From: Ligilactobacillus ruminis DSM 20403 = NBRC 102161
Lineage (GTDB): Bacteria; Bacillota; Bacilli; Lactobacillales; Lactobacillaceae
Assembly (NCBI RefSeq): GCF_900113455.1
Contig: NZ_FOPI01000021.1
Coordinates: forward strand, 1-39,856
Direction: 5' to 3'
DNA: 39,856 nucleotides
The notes beneath the pieces were generated by a model. It saw only the letters and a program-made list of their open reading frames with translations, was not told the origin of the DNA and did not search any database. Position 1 is the stretch's first letter, and the number at the start of each line of letters is the position of its first letter. Positions 25,278-33,644 of this stretch are shown one piece after another. The position numbers and the translations under genes are program-made.

Positions 25278-26261
25278 ATGGATAAGCCTTTAATTTCGGT
25301 GATTTTGCCGGTCTATAATGTTGAGAAATATTTATCTGAATGTATGACTTCATTGTTTGATCAGACATATGAAAATCTTGAATTCGTAATGGTTGATGAT
25401 GGATCTACGAATAAAGAATGTTCAAAAATGTGCGATGAATTTTTAAAAAAGGATAAACGCGTGGTTGTTTTTCATAAGGAAAACGGTGGACTGTCAGATG
25501 CAAGAAATTATGGCATCAGGAAAGCAAAGGGGCAATATGTGACATGCGTGGATCCTGATGACATCGTTGATAAAGATTATGTTGAGTATCTTTATTTTCT
25601 TGTTGAAAAGTATCATTGCAAAATGTCGATTTGTCAGCATCGAGTTCATTATGACAATGGCAATGTTAAAAATTTGGGATCTAAGGGCGATGAGAGGATG
25701 TCGAACAAGCATTGTCTCGAAAGAATGCTTTATCATGATGTCATTGACACTTCTGCTTGGGCTAAATTGTATCGCAAAGATCTGTTTGACGATGTTGAAT
25801 ATCCCAAGGGAAAGCTCTTTGAGGATATCGGAACGACCTATGCTCTGATGTTAAAATGTGATGACGTTGCGGTGGGGTACGAAGCAAAGTATACTTATAA
25901 TTTTCATAACAATTCAATCGTCAATGGGACATTCAAAATGAATAAGCTTGATATGATTGAAATGACTGATAAAATGGCCAGTGACGTCTTGTGCGTCTAT
26001 CCCGATTTGCGTGAAGCCGTACTCAGACGTCAAGTTTATTCAAGACTAAGTACGCTGAATCAGATGCTTAATGCGGATGGTCAAGCAGTTAATCAAAAGA
26101 GAGTCGAAATCATTAAATATGTGAAACAAAACAGCAAAGAAGTCGCTAAGAATCCTAAGACGCCTAAACGAGACAAGATAGCTTTTATCCTGCTCAAGAT
26201 AGGATATCCGTTATATAGATTCTGTTGGTTGCAGCATCAGAAAAAAATCATGAATAACTAG
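25278..26261 (+). CDS. Family 2 glycosyltransferase
   Basis: The 327-residue protein begins MDKPLISVILPVYNVEKYLS. It contains FVMVDDGSTNKE, GGLSDARNYGI and the metal-binding YVTCVDPDDIV, the ordered motifs of GT-A family 2 enzymes of capsule loci (EpsH/EpsJ-like). No membrane helix is clear. It would extend the lipid-linked repeat unit. I chose ATG 25278 because TTGGAGG lies at 25266-25272. It closes the plus-strand polysaccharide operon and ends at a strong bidirectional terminator. Confidence 0.88.
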   Translation: MDKPLISVILPVYNVEKYLSECMTSLFDQTYENLEFVMVDDGSTNKECSKMCDEFLKKDKRVVVFHKENGGLSDARNYGIRKAKGQYVTCVDPDDIVDKDYVEYLYFLVEKYHCKMSICQHRVHYDNGNVKNLGSKGDERMSNKHCLERMLYHDVIDTSAWAKLYRKDLFDDVEYPKGKLFEDIGTTYALMLKCDDVAVGYEAKYTYNFHNNSIVNGTFKMNKLDMIEMTDKMASDVLCVYPDLREAVLRRQVYSRLSTLNQMLNADGQAVNQKRVEIIKYVKQNSKEVAKNPKTPKRDKIAFILLKIGYPLYRFCWLQHQKKIMNN

Positions 26262-26262
26262 C

Positions 26263-26303
26263 AAAATCCTCCAAAAACGCTGAGAAATTTTTGGAGGATT
26301 TTT
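26263..26303. terminator. Bidirectional terminator
   Basis: AAAATCCTCCAAAAA (26263-26277) pairs with TTTTTGGAGGATTTTT (26288-26303). It lies between the polysaccharide operon and the convergent two-gene ATPase module. Confidence 0.9.
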
Positions 26304-26316
26304 GTAATATACAATG

Positions 26317-26919
26317 CTAATGATAATCGTGGTTAATGATGTCGGCCAGGTAATTTTGTCCAGATTTTAGTTTTTGTCGTTTGACCATGTCCGTTTTAAC
26401 ATTGTCAATTGCTTTAATCAATCCGTCAATATCGTCTTCCCACAATTTATAAATATAATCATATGTTTTGATGTTTTTAATTCCAAGTTCCTGCTTGAAA
26501 AAAGCACTTGGCTTTATTTGTTTTGATCCTCCCTTTCTGTTTGATTTGTTATTTTTAAAAGCCATATATCCTTCAAGCCATTCAGTATGTTTGTATAAGT
26601 GAATGGCTTCAATTTCTTCACGTGTAATGTAATACCTTACTGTAGAAATCAAACGATTGGACTCCAATTTTTTGAAATTTCTATTGGTAGAATCCAAAAC
26701 AACATGGATATTGACAGGTTTGCTGAATCCGTGTGATAAGAAATTATTGGCATAGTCCAGTTCATTAAGATAATCTTGAACTGTGGTTCCGTCTGATGAT
26801 TGTATGATTGAGTTAAGCGGAAAAATCAGTTTGTTGTTATTGATGAGCAAATCCATTATTGCTTTTTCGGAAGCTCCCTCAACCATTATTCCGTTGTATT
26901 CTTCTGGAAGTTTGCTCAT
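26317..26919 (-). CDS. TOPRIM/RloB-like partner protein of an AAA ATPase (candidate defence effector)
   Basis: The 200-residue protein begins MSKLPEEYNGIMVEGASEKA. The strand-loop GIMVEGASEK (Glu14) followed by a strand VNIHVVLDS (Asp76) recalls the Glu and Asp metal ligands of TOPRIM folds as found in OLD nucleases and RloB/AbiLii proteins. The second half has EEIEAIHLYKHTEWLEGYM and IKPSAFFKQELG, which I associate with small partners of AAA ATPases in phage-resistance loci. Its start overlaps the ATPase stop by four bases (ATGA), so the two are translationally coupled. AAGGAG lies upstream. I infer a nuclease or toxin role; the family assignment is not certain from sequence alone. Confidence 0.6.
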   Translation of the reverse strand: MSKLPEEYNGIMVEGASEKAIMDLLINNNKLIFPLNSIIQSSDGTTVQDYLNELDYANNFLSHGFSKPVNIHVVLDSTNRNFKKLESNRLISTVRYYITREEIEAIHLYKHTEWLEGYMAFKNNKSNRKGGSKQIKPSAFFKQELGIKNIKTYDYIYKLWEDDIDGLIKAIDNVKTDMVKRQKLKSGQNYLADIINHDYH

Positions 26920-28127
26920 CGCCTCAGCTCCTTTACGTGCTTTGAAACATCTGATTTTAGTTCGATATATTTCTCATAATCTGGTTGGGTGTTTGTAATA
27001 CTGCCACTTTCGAATAGTTCGCTATTTTTAAGCTCTGAACGTGCATTTGAATCACTCAGTCTCAAAATTGATGACTGAAGAGTATCATTGTTTCTGGAAA
27101 TTACATATTCTTGATCTTTGCGCTGAAGATCATTTGTAAGTTCCATATAATGCGTCGTGTAGATTATGGAAGCATTATTTTTGTTGGTCTTAGGATCCAT
27201 GAACAAGCCGATAAAATCTCTCGCAATTTGTTTATTTATATGGATTTCAATTTCGTCGACAATGATGGTTGAACCGCTTCGTAAAGCTCCAAGGATCCAA
27301 AAGAACAAACTGATTCCTTTGATCGTGCCTGAAGAAAGGATGTTAGAGAAACTTGAGAAATCATTGGAAGTGATTACTTCATCAGAACCTTTAAACTTCA
27401 AAGAATAGCTTATGACGGCATCATTATTAGAATCTCGATTGTAGCGAAGATAATCTATGGAGTTGTCCAGGTATCCAAGCAAAGATTCAGGTGTTTTATC
27501 CGAAAAATGATAGGGAATATTGAGGTTCGTGAAAGAAGATGTTGACATGACTCTTGGAGCATAATCGATACCTACGCTTTTGAAGTAAGAATCTTTTGGA
27601 CTTAGCATTGAATTTTTCGCCAATTTACTTCTGTATCTTGGCTGACCCATTTTTTGCGGGTTAAAAAGATTTTTTCTAGAACAATTCCTTTGCGAGTCTG
27701 AGTAAATTACCTCTTCTTCTACATACCAGCTGCTGCTGGTTTCATCTATTTCTTGTTTTTTTTGTTTAAAAATTGTTTGAATGACATACCTTTTGTTGTC
27801 ATCGCTTGCAATTCTGGCTTCGACTTTAATGTAGTCAGTATTTTTTCGGAGCTTTAGCGTACTTTCTAATAATGTTTGGTCAATTGACTTCTCTTTTAAA
27901 TAAAAATCGCTCAAGCCGCTGAAGATATTAATCAACATTGTCTTGCCGACTGCGTTAATACCGACTACGCTAGTAACTTTGTTTAACTTTACCGTGTCAG
28001 AAAATGAGAATATTGATTTTCTTGTTTTTTGAGTGTCTTGTCCCGAAATGTCTATTCCAAAATAGCTTCCATCTTTGAACAGGTAATGATTGTATATTTT
28101 AAAACCAATTAATTTTGTTATCGACAT
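26916..28127 (-). CDS. AAA ATPase of a two-gene defence-like module (AbiL/PARIS/OLD-type)
   Basis: The 403-residue protein has an ABC/SMC-like ATPase layout of the AAA_15/AAA_21 type. The Walker A loop is GINAVGKT (56-63), a long insert follows (65-260), the signature-like ILSSGTIKG is at 263-271, Walker B is STIIVDEIEIH (286-296), and a switch histidine lies in IYTTHYME (His326). ATPases of this class partner with TOPRIM or other effectors in OLD, AbiL, PARIS and retron systems that sense phage infection. Here the partner overlaps by four bases. GGAGG (28136-28140 on this strand) precedes the ATG, and a 31-base palindrome lies just upstream. The module sits between a polysaccharide operon and a metal ATPase, with terminators on both sides, like an inserted cassette. 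Confidence 0.7.
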   Translation of the reverse strand: MSITKLIGFKIYNHYLFKDGSYFGIDISGQDTQKTRKSIFSFSDTVKLNKVTSVVGINAVGKTMLINIFSGLSDFYLKEKSIDQTLLESTLKLRKNTDYIKVEARIASDDNKRYVIQTIFKQKKQEIDETSSSWYVEEEVIYSDSQRNCSRKNLFNPQKMGQPRYRSKLAKNSMLSPKDSYFKSVGIDYAPRVMSTSSFTNLNIPYHFSDKTPESLLGYLDNSIDYLRYNRDSNNDAVISYSLKFKGSDEVITSNDFSSFSNILSSGTIKGISLFFWILGALRSGSTIIVDEIEIHINKQIARDFIGLFMDPKTNKNNASIIYTTHYMELTNDLQRKDQEYVISRNNDTLQSSILRLSDSNARSELKNSELFESGSITNTQPDYEKYIELKSDVSKHVKELRR

Positions 28128-28145
28128 TAATGCAACCTCCTTTTG

Positions 28146-28176
28146 CGAAAAATTACAGTTTAACTGTAATTTTTCG
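28146..28176. promoter_or_regulatory. 31-bp near-perfect palindrome (candidate operator)
   Basis: CGAAAAATTACAGTT and AACTGTAATTTTTCG are perfect 15-base arms around a single T. The palindrome lies five bases upstream of the ribosome binding site of the ATPase gene (start 28127). A dimeric repressor site or a leader hairpin controlling the module are both possible; no T tract suitable for termination follows. Confidence 0.6.
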
Positions 28177-28183
28177 TTACAAG

Positions 28184-28219
28184 TAAATAATATACTTAAT
28201 AGGTTCGGTATTCAAGGAA
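28184..28219 (-). promoter_or_regulatory. Possible promoter of the ATPase/TOPRIM-like module
   Basis: On the minus strand TTGAAT, a spacer of about 17 bases and TATTAT precede the palindrome. Transcription would begin within or just before the palindrome. The remaining intergenic bases show nothing else. Confidence 0.35.
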
Positions 28220-28276
28220 AATGAATTGATAGCAGTTAATCCGCATGATATAAATGATTTCAATCAAAAATAAAAA

Positions 28277-28304
28277 CTCCAAACGTTGGATTCGACGTTT
28301 GGAG
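28277..28304 (-). terminator. Terminator of the P-type ATPase gene
   Basis: CTCCAAACGT (28277-28286) pairs with ACGTTTGGAG (28295-28304), with a T tract on the minus-strand side. Confidence 0.88.
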
Positions 28305-28330
28305 CGTAATAATATATAACAGATAAACTG

Positions 28331-30202
28331 TTAATTCATTGCCACATGACCGTTCATCTTGCCATGCGGCTTTTTATGATGATCGTTGTTGTCCTGATGA
28401 TATTTTTCTTTCGAGTATCTTGCGCGCAGTCCCCACAAAATCGAAACGGTATCAACGACTTCCTGGAACATTGCGCCGACAAGGGCCGGAATAACGCCCG
28501 TACTTGCGATCAGCATCAAACCGATGCAGATGAAGATGCCGATCAAAACCGCCTGACGAGCAATGCGCATGGTATCTTGCGCAATTATGACGGCTTTGGA
28601 AACTTTTGACAAATCGTCTTTCAAAATAACGATGTCTGCCGATTCACTCGCAGCCGTTGATCCGTTGGCACCCATGGCGATTCCGACGTCTGCCGTTGCA
28701 AGCGAAGGAGCATCATTGACTCCGTCGCCGACCATGATGACGGGGCGCTTGTCTTTTGAAACGTTCTTCAAAGCGCTGATTTTGTCTGTTGGGAGCAGAT
28801 CGGCCTTAACGTCGGTAATTCCGACTTGCGGAGCAATTTTTTCAGCGATTGCCTTTTGATCGCCCGTCAGCATGACGAGATGTTCAACGCCGTGTTCTTT
28901 CAGTGACTTCATGGTTTCCGGAGCTTCTTTACGGATATGATCAAGGAAGATCACGTATCCCCAAAGCTTGTCATCGACGGAGACGTAGATGGCAGTTTCA
29001 GGCAATGACTCCATTTTGTCCGTTGGAGCAACGTACTTGAGTTTTCCGACCATGACTTTGTGACCGTTGATTTGAGCTTTGATGCCCTTGCCGGTTTCTT
29101 CTTGCAGCTCTTCCGGCGAATCGAGGTCGATTCCTTGTTCGTTTGCGTACGAAACGAGCGAACGCGCAAGAATGTGATTTGATGCCTGTTCTGAACTTGC
29201 CGCAAGTTCGAGCAGCTTGTTTTTATCAATGCCGTCCAACGCAACGACCGAATCAACCGTCAGTTTTCCGCTTGTAATGGTTCCGGTTTTGTCAAATGCA
29301 GCGGTTTTAGCCGTTGCGAGTTTTTCTAAGACGTCTCCCGTTTTGATGACGACACCGTTTCTTGATGAGCGACTCATCCCGGAAACGATGGCAACCGGTG
29401 CTGCCAAAATAAGCGGACAAGGAGAAGCAACGACCAGGACTTCTGCAAATCTGACCGGATCTTTTGAGATGAACCATGCAAGCCCTGCGATAATTACGGC
29501 AATCGCCGTGAACGGAACCGCATATCGATCGGCCATTCTGACGAATTTGCCGGGTTTGCTGTCGGCTTCTTTGACCAATTGAACCAAGCGTTGGTATTGA
29601 CTGTCTTTAGCCAGTTTATCGACGACCATCGTTAAAGAAGCATCCCCGTTGACTGATCCGGAATAGATGTCATCACCGACTTTTTTGCTTACCGGAACTG
29701 ATTCTCCGGTCAAAGAAGATTCGTCCAGACTGCTTTGACCAAGAATAACGTGACCATCGACCGGAACGAGTTCCCCCGGACGCACGACAAGCTTATCGCC
29801 GATGTTTGCTTCATCAACGGAAATGTCTTCGGTTTCATCCCCGTTCAAACGATGGGCGACATGCGGTGAATTGTCAAGCAGCGCCTTAAGTTCCGTGTGT
29901 GCTTTTTTCGAAGCGTAATCTTCAAGCGAATCGCCTCCGACAAGCATGATCAAAACGATCATGGAAGCCCAGTATTGACTTACCGCAAGCGTTGAGACAA
30001 TCGCCATGATTGCCAAAAGGTCAACCCCGTAGTCTCCTGATTTAAGTGATTTGATCATTTCATATAGCATTGAAAGCGAGATGATGGATCCGACGATCGT
30101 AATCAGCGCTTGTGCAAGGAGCTGCTGTTTTAAGCCGAACTCCAAGATAAGCGCAACAAGGCCGATCCCCAAAATGATCCACAATTTTGTTGAGTGTTTC
30201 AT
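28331..30202 (-). CDS. P1B-type metal-transporting ATPase with SPC motif (PfeT/FrvA-like)
   Basis: The 623-residue membrane pump has the actuator motif TGES (165-168), the phosphorylated Asp in DKTGT (Asp304) and the hinge motif GDGVNDAP (492-499). The transmembrane metal motif is SPC (ASPCPL, 260-262), not the CPC of copper or zinc/cadmium pumps; SPC marks the P1B-4 group, which includes the ferrous-iron exporters PfeT and FrvA and cobalt pumps. There is no N-terminal heavy-metal-binding domain, and the C-terminus (598-623) is rich in histidine ([16 protein letters not shown]). I chose ATG 30202 because AAAGGAGG lies eight bases upstream; a longer reading to 30265 would include that site. 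PerR-box-like sequences overlap its promoter, supporting an iron or peroxide-stress role. Metal specificity is inferred. Confidence 0.85.
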   Translation of the reverse strand: MKHSTKLWIILGIGLVALILEFGLKQQLLAQALITIVGSIISLSMLYEMIKSLKSGDYGVDLLAIMAIVSTLAVSQYWASMIVLIMLVGGDSLEDYASKKAHTELKALLDNSPHVAHRLNGDETEDISVDEANIGDKLVVRPGELVPVDGHVILGQSSLDESSLTGESVPVSKKVGDDIYSGSVNGDASLTMVVDKLAKDSQYQRLVQLVKEADSKPGKFVRMADRYAVPFTAIAVIIAGLAWFISKDPVRFAEVLVVASPCPLILAAPVAIVSGMSRSSRNGVVIKTGDVLEKLATAKTAAFDKTGTITSGKLTVDSVVALDGIDKNKLLELAASSEQASNHILARSLVSYANEQGIDLDSPEELQEETGKGIKAQINGHKVMVGKLKYVAPTDKMESLPETAIYVSVDDKLWGYVIFLDHIRKEAPETMKSLKEHGVEHLVMLTGDQKAIAEKIAPQVGITDVKADLLPTDKISALKNVSKDKRPVIMVGDGVNDAPSLATADVGIAMGANGSTAASESADIVILKDDLSKVSKAVIIAQDTMRIARQAVLIGIFICIGLMLIASTGVIPALVGAMFQEVVDTVSILWGLRARYSKEKYHQDNNDHHKKPHGKMNGHVAMN

Positions 30203-30256
30203 TGTTTTTTCCTCCTTTGAGTGGAATCCCGTACGCTGATCCTTATTACGTCTCAA

Positions 30257-30284
30257 AGATAACACGAGATGAAAATAATGTAAA
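30257..30284 (-). promoter_or_regulatory. Promoter of the P1B ATPase gene
   Basis: On the minus strand TTTACA (30279-30284), a 16-base spacer, and TTATCT (30257-30262). It directly abuts the first PerR-box-like site. Confidence 0.6.
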
Positions 30285-30315
30285 CTAAAATGATTCTAAA
30301 TAAAAATCATTCTCA
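30285..30315. promoter_or_regulatory. Two adjacent PerR-box-like operators
   Basis: On the minus strand TTAGAATCATTTTAG (30285-30299) matches the Bacillus PerR consensus TTAnAATnATTnTAA at 11 of 12 fixed positions. TGAGAATGATTTTTA (30301-30315) matches at 10 of 12. Both lie immediately upstream of the -35 box. Confidence 0.6.
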
Positions 30316-30443
30316 ATTGGGGCGCTGAAACGTTGATTTCACGGAGATTTGACAGAGATGGTTTAAAAACGTCAAATGAAAATGGTTATCAATTAGATAT
30401 CAATCGGAGCTCTGCATTTGTAAAGAGAATCATAATTAAATTG

Positions 30444-30452
30444 TGGTATAAT
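30444..30452 (+). promoter_or_regulatory. Promoter of the TarI/SDR operon (extended -10)
   Basis: TGG plus TATAAT (30447-30452) precedes the TarI start by about 40 bases. No good -35 box is seen. Confidence 0.45.
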
Positions 30453-30491
30453 TTACATTATATGATTATTGCATCGAGAGAGGTTTTTAAC

Positions 30492-31217
30492 ATGAACATT
30501 GCTGTAATATTTGCCGGCGGCGTTGGCTCGCGAATGCGGAGCAAGGAGCGTCCGAAACAATTCTTAAACATGCATGGCAAGCCGATTATTATCCATACGC
30601 TCGAATTGTTTGAAAATCATCCTGAAATTGACGCGATCGTCGTTTCTTGCGTTAAAGATTGGATTCCTTACTTCAAGGATTTATTAGAGAAATATAACAT
30701 CAAAAAGGTGAAAGAAGTCGTTGAAGGCGGAGCCACTGGGCAAGATTCCATTTACAACGGACTTTGTGCCGCAGAACGCGTTGCAAATGGTGAAGAATCC
30801 GTTGTGCTGATTCATGACGGCGTTCGTCCTTTGATTCGACCGAAGACGATTTCTGACAATATCGAATCGGTCAAAAAACGCGGAAGCTCAATTACGAGCG
30901 TTGTCGTAAAGGAAACCGTTCTTATGGTGGATGACGAAAACGGAATCGAAGAAGTTCCGGATCGGTCACGTTCGCGTCTAGCACGTGCGCCGCAAAGTTT
31001 TTGGCTTAAAGACATTATTGGTGCTCATCGGAAAGCAATTGCTGAAAACAAGCACGATTTCATTGACTCGTGCTCAATGATGCAATATTACGGACACAAG
31101 CTTTACCTCATCGAAGGACCGCAGGAAAACATCAAGATTACGACCCCCGATGATTTCTATACGATGCGTGCATTATTGGATGCAAGAGAGGATGAACAAA
31201 TCTATGGCCTTGAATAA
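30492..31217 (+). CDS. tarI: 2-C-methyl-D-erythritol/ribitol-phosphate cytidylyltransferase (IspD/TarI family)
   Basis: The 241-residue protein starts MNIAVIFAGGVGSRM. It has the nucleotide-binding loop AGGVGSRM (8-15) followed by RPKQFLNMHGKP and, later, VLIHDGVRPLI, the CTP-site blocks of IspD and TarI. Lactobacilli make isoprenoids through the mevalonate route, so I favour TarI (CTP plus ribitol-5-phosphate to CDP-ribitol) over IspD. I chose ATG 30492 behind GAGAGAGG; the longer frame has no start with a ribosome binding site. The next gene, an SDR, overlaps its end, as in other CDP-polyol gene pairs. The product may serve teichoic acid synthesis or the LicD protein at 17986. Confidence 0.8.
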   Translation: MNIAVIFAGGVGSRMRSKERPKQFLNMHGKPIIIHTLELFENHPEIDAIVVSCVKDWIPYFKDLLEKYNIKKVKEVVEGGATGQDSIYNGLCAAERVANGEESVVLIHDGVRPLIRPKTISDNIESVKKRGSSITSVVVKETVLMVDDENGIEEVPDRSRSRLARAPQSFWLKDIIGAHRKAIAENKHDFIDSCSMMQYYGHKLYLIEGPQENIKITTPDDFYTMRALLDAREDEQIYGLE

Positions 31218-32271
31218 CGTGTTGACGGAAGATTTGAATTCTCTCTTAACGAGTGAAATCGAGTGGAGCAATTTTAAAGATAAAAGAATTTTGGTAACGG
31301 GCGCAACGGGACTTGTCGGGTCAATGGTTGTCAGATCATTGATTTACGCAAACGAAAAATTAGATTTAGGTCTTGAAGTAATCGGACTGATTCGCAATCA
31401 AGCAAAGGCTGACAGGATATATGAAGGATGCATGGGAAAAGATGCTCTTTCTTTTTGTTTGGACGATCTTTCTGGTGATGAGCCGATTTCGTTAGAAGGA
31501 AAAGTCGATTATATCGTGCATGCCGCTGCGGTTACGACTTCTAAGGTAATGGTTTCTGATCCCGTAGGAACGATTGACGTTGCCTTGAAGGGAACCAAAA
31601 ATATTTTAAACCTTGCTGTTGAAAAAGGAACAAAAGGCGTTGTCTATATTTCTTCAATGGAAATTTACGGTCAGTCTGCTGATCCTGAAGATACAAGGGA
31701 AAGTGATTTGGGTTATGTTGATCTGGCCGCTGTCAGGAGCTGCTATCCTGAAGGAAAGAGAATGTGCGAATGCATGTGTACTGCTTACGCCGCACAACAT
31801 GGAATCAGAATCTCTTCTGCACGCTTGGCCCAAACATTTGGAGCAGGTATCCTGCCGACAGAAAATCGCGTATTTGCACAATTTGCAAGAAGTGCGCTCA
31901 GAGGAGAGGACATCGTTCTTAAGACGGAAGGCAAGTCTGAAGGAAACTATGTCTATACGATTGATGCGGTTAAAGCGATTTTGATGCTTTTGTACAAAGG
32001 TGAAGCAGGACAGGCTTACAACGTAGCCAACGAATCGAGCCACACGACTATCAGAAAAATGGCTGAGCTGGTCTCGAAAACGTTATCTCAGGAAAAGTCA
32101 AAGGTTGTGATTGATATTCCTGCTGACTCAAAGAAACTGGGATATGCACCTGACGTTAAGATGAAATTGAATTCTGACAAAATAGAGGCGATTGGTTGGA
32201 AACCGACAGTTGGACTTGCCGATGCATATCGCAGAATGGCTGAATGGATGAAGGAACAAAAAATGATCTGA
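31204..32271 (+). CDS. Extended SDR (NAD-dependent epimerase/dehydratase family)
   Basis: The 355-residue protein has the Rossmann loop ILVTGATGLVGS (29-40) and the catalytic Tyr and Lys in SCYPEGK (Tyr181, Lys185), preceded by YISSMEIYG. These define the extended short-chain dehydrogenase family that includes nucleotide-sugar epimerases and 4,6-dehydratases. Its overlap with the TarI gene suggests that it makes or modifies the polyol or CDP-linked sugar used by TarI. In known CDP-ribitol pairs the reductase makes ribitol-5-phosphate from ribulose-5-phosphate, but those are usually different dehydrogenases, so the substrate here is open. I chose ATG 31204 (MALNN); ATG 31192 lies too close to the ribosome binding site. 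Confidence 0.8.
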   Translation: MALNNVLTEDLNSLLTSEIEWSNFKDKRILVTGATGLVGSMVVRSLIYANEKLDLGLEVIGLIRNQAKADRIYEGCMGKDALSFCLDDLSGDEPISLEGKVDYIVHAAAVTTSKVMVSDPVGTIDVALKGTKNILNLAVEKGTKGVVYISSMEIYGQSADPEDTRESDLGYVDLAAVRSCYPEGKRMCECMCTAYAAQHGIRISSARLAQTFGAGILPTENRVFAQFARSALRGEDIVLKTEGKSEGNYVYTIDAVKAILMLLYKGEAGQAYNVANESSHTTIRKMAELVSKTLSQEKSKVVIDIPADSKKLGYAPDVKMKLNSDKIEAIGWKPTVGLADAYRRMAEWMKEQKMI

Positions 32272-32304
32272 TTGTCTGGATCATATAGAAAGCGGGGGAT
32301 TGCC

Positions 32305-32742
32305 ATGTTTCCGGAACGGATGCGTGCGCTTCGCAGGGGCTGTGGCCTGACGCTCGGTCAGCTTGCGGATGCGCTGAACGAAATGGATGTTTCATACAAC
32401 CAAAAGAAAAATACCAGGTCGCAGCTCAGCAAGTGGGAATGCGGCGTCAATACTCCGACCTATCTTGATATCAGGCAGCTTGCAGAGTTTTTTGACGTTT
32501 CGACCGACTATTTGTGCGGTCGGGCAATCAAAAAGGTTGATTTGGTTGAAACCCTGGCTTCAAGCGCAGACGTTTGTTTTGGGGTACAAAAGCTTGATAC
32601 GAAGGAAAAAGGCGAGCTTTATGAGCTGATCAAAGGTTTTCTGAAAGGAAGAAAGGAACGAGGCTTGCGCGGAACCGTTGAAGAAAACGGCGACATGCAG
32701 CTGAATCTGGAGAATTTTGATGAAGAAGACGATCGTTGTTAA
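32305..32742 (+). CDS. XRE-family transcriptional regulator
   Basis: The 145-residue protein has an N-terminal Cro/C1-type helix-turn-helix (about residues 2-70): MRALRRGCGLTLGQLADALN, then RSQLSKWECGVNTPTYLDIR and QLAEFFDVSTDYLCG. The C-terminal half is charged and may mediate dimer formation. The recognition region has a longer loop than usual (MDVSYNQKKNT), which may matter for DNA binding. GGGGG precedes the ATG. It overlaps the YitT gene by 23 bases, so the two are translationally coupled. It may control its own operon or the TarI/SDR genes just upstream. Confidence 0.88.
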   Translation: MFPERMRALRRGCGLTLGQLADALNEMDVSYNQKKNTRSQLSKWECGVNTPTYLDIRQLAEFFDVSTDYLCGRAIKKVDLVETLASSADVCFGVQKLDTKEKGELYELIKGFLKGRKERGLRGTVEENGDMQLNLENFDEEDDRC

Positions 32743-33556
32743 TTTACTGCTGAATACTGTGGGAGCGTTTTTGTACACCGTTGCAATCAACGGTTTTTTG
32801 ATTTCGAATCATCTGGGCGAAGGCGGCGTGACCGGTCTCATGACGATTTTCTACTACTGGCTGAAAATTGCGCCGAGCGTGACGAACATCGTGTTGAACG
32901 GACTGCTGCTTCTGATCGGTTGGAAACTGCTGAACAAGCAGACCGTTTTTTATACGTTATATACGATTACGATGATTTCGGTCTTTTTGAAGTTGATCGG
33001 ATCAATGCGTTTTCCGCTGCATGATCCTTTGGTGGCGGCACTGATCGGCGGAGCATTGATGGGAGTCGCAATGGGATTCATCATGAAGGGCGAGGGAACT
33101 TTAGCAGGTTCCACGATCCTTGCCAGAATCGTCAACAAGTTCTTCGGCATCAAAACAGGTTCTGCCATGCTTTGTTTTGATCTGATGGTGGCAATCCCGT
33201 CAGCGGTGGTTATCGGCTTTGAAAACATGCTGCTGACGATCGTTGAACTGTATTTGTCAGCGGTAATATTGAACAAACTGCTTGCACAATTCGTGGAAAA
33301 ACGCTCTTTGACGATCATCTCGGAACGTTTCGAAGAACTGGCTTCGGCACTGTCCGATGCGACAAAGCAGGGCGTGACGATCATCGACGGTCACGGGTAC
33401 GTCAGCGGGCAAAAAAAGCAGCTGCTTTATTGCGTTTGCGACACGAAGGATCTGGTGAAATTAATGAACTTGATTACTGAGCTTGATCCGAAAGCATTCG
33501 TCGTGATGGAAGAGGTCAGAAGTACGTATGGCAAAGACTTGTTGAGGATTCTGTAA
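32720..33556 (+). CDS. YitT-family membrane protein (DUF161/DUF2179)
   Basis: The 278-residue protein has five or so membrane helices with the blocks GFLISNHLGEGGVTGLM and MGFIMKGEGTLAGSTILA of the YitT family. A soluble C-terminal DUF2179 domain (about 195-278) contains VTIIDGHGYVSGQKK. The molecular role of the family is not settled; transport of an unknown solute is suspected. The ATG at 32720 lies inside the regulator gene, behind CTGGAG. Confidence 0.88.
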   Translation: MKKTIVVNLLLNTVGAFLYTVAINGFLISNHLGEGGVTGLMTIFYYWLKIAPSVTNIVLNGLLLLIGWKLLNKQTVFYTLYTITMISVFLKLIGSMRFPLHDPLVAALIGGALMGVAMGFIMKGEGTLAGSTILARIVNKFFGIKTGSAMLCFDLMVAIPSAVVIGFENMLLTIVELYLSAVILNKLLAQFVEKRSLTIISERFEELASALSDATKQGVTIIDGHGYVSGQKKQLLYCVCDTKDLVKLMNLITELDPKAFVVMEEVRSTYGKDLLRIL

Positions 33557-33603
33557 TTTACGAAAAATTTACAATTCGGAATATTCATTACACTGCTCGT
33601 TCA

Positions 33604-33612
33604 TGTTAAAAT
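33604..33612 (+). promoter_or_regulatory. Possible TerC gene promoter (extended -10)
   Basis: TGT plus TAAAAT precedes the start by about 32 bases. I see no room for a yybP-ykoY manganese riboswitch between 33557 and 33644. Confidence 0.35.
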
Positions 33613-33644
33613 TAATTTGAATAAATAGTAAGGGAGAACCGTGA

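Noticed and set aside
33557-33644. Manganese (yybP-ykoY) riboswitch upstream of the TerC gene
   Set aside because: The gap is under 90 bases and lacks the paired arms and conserved loops of that class.
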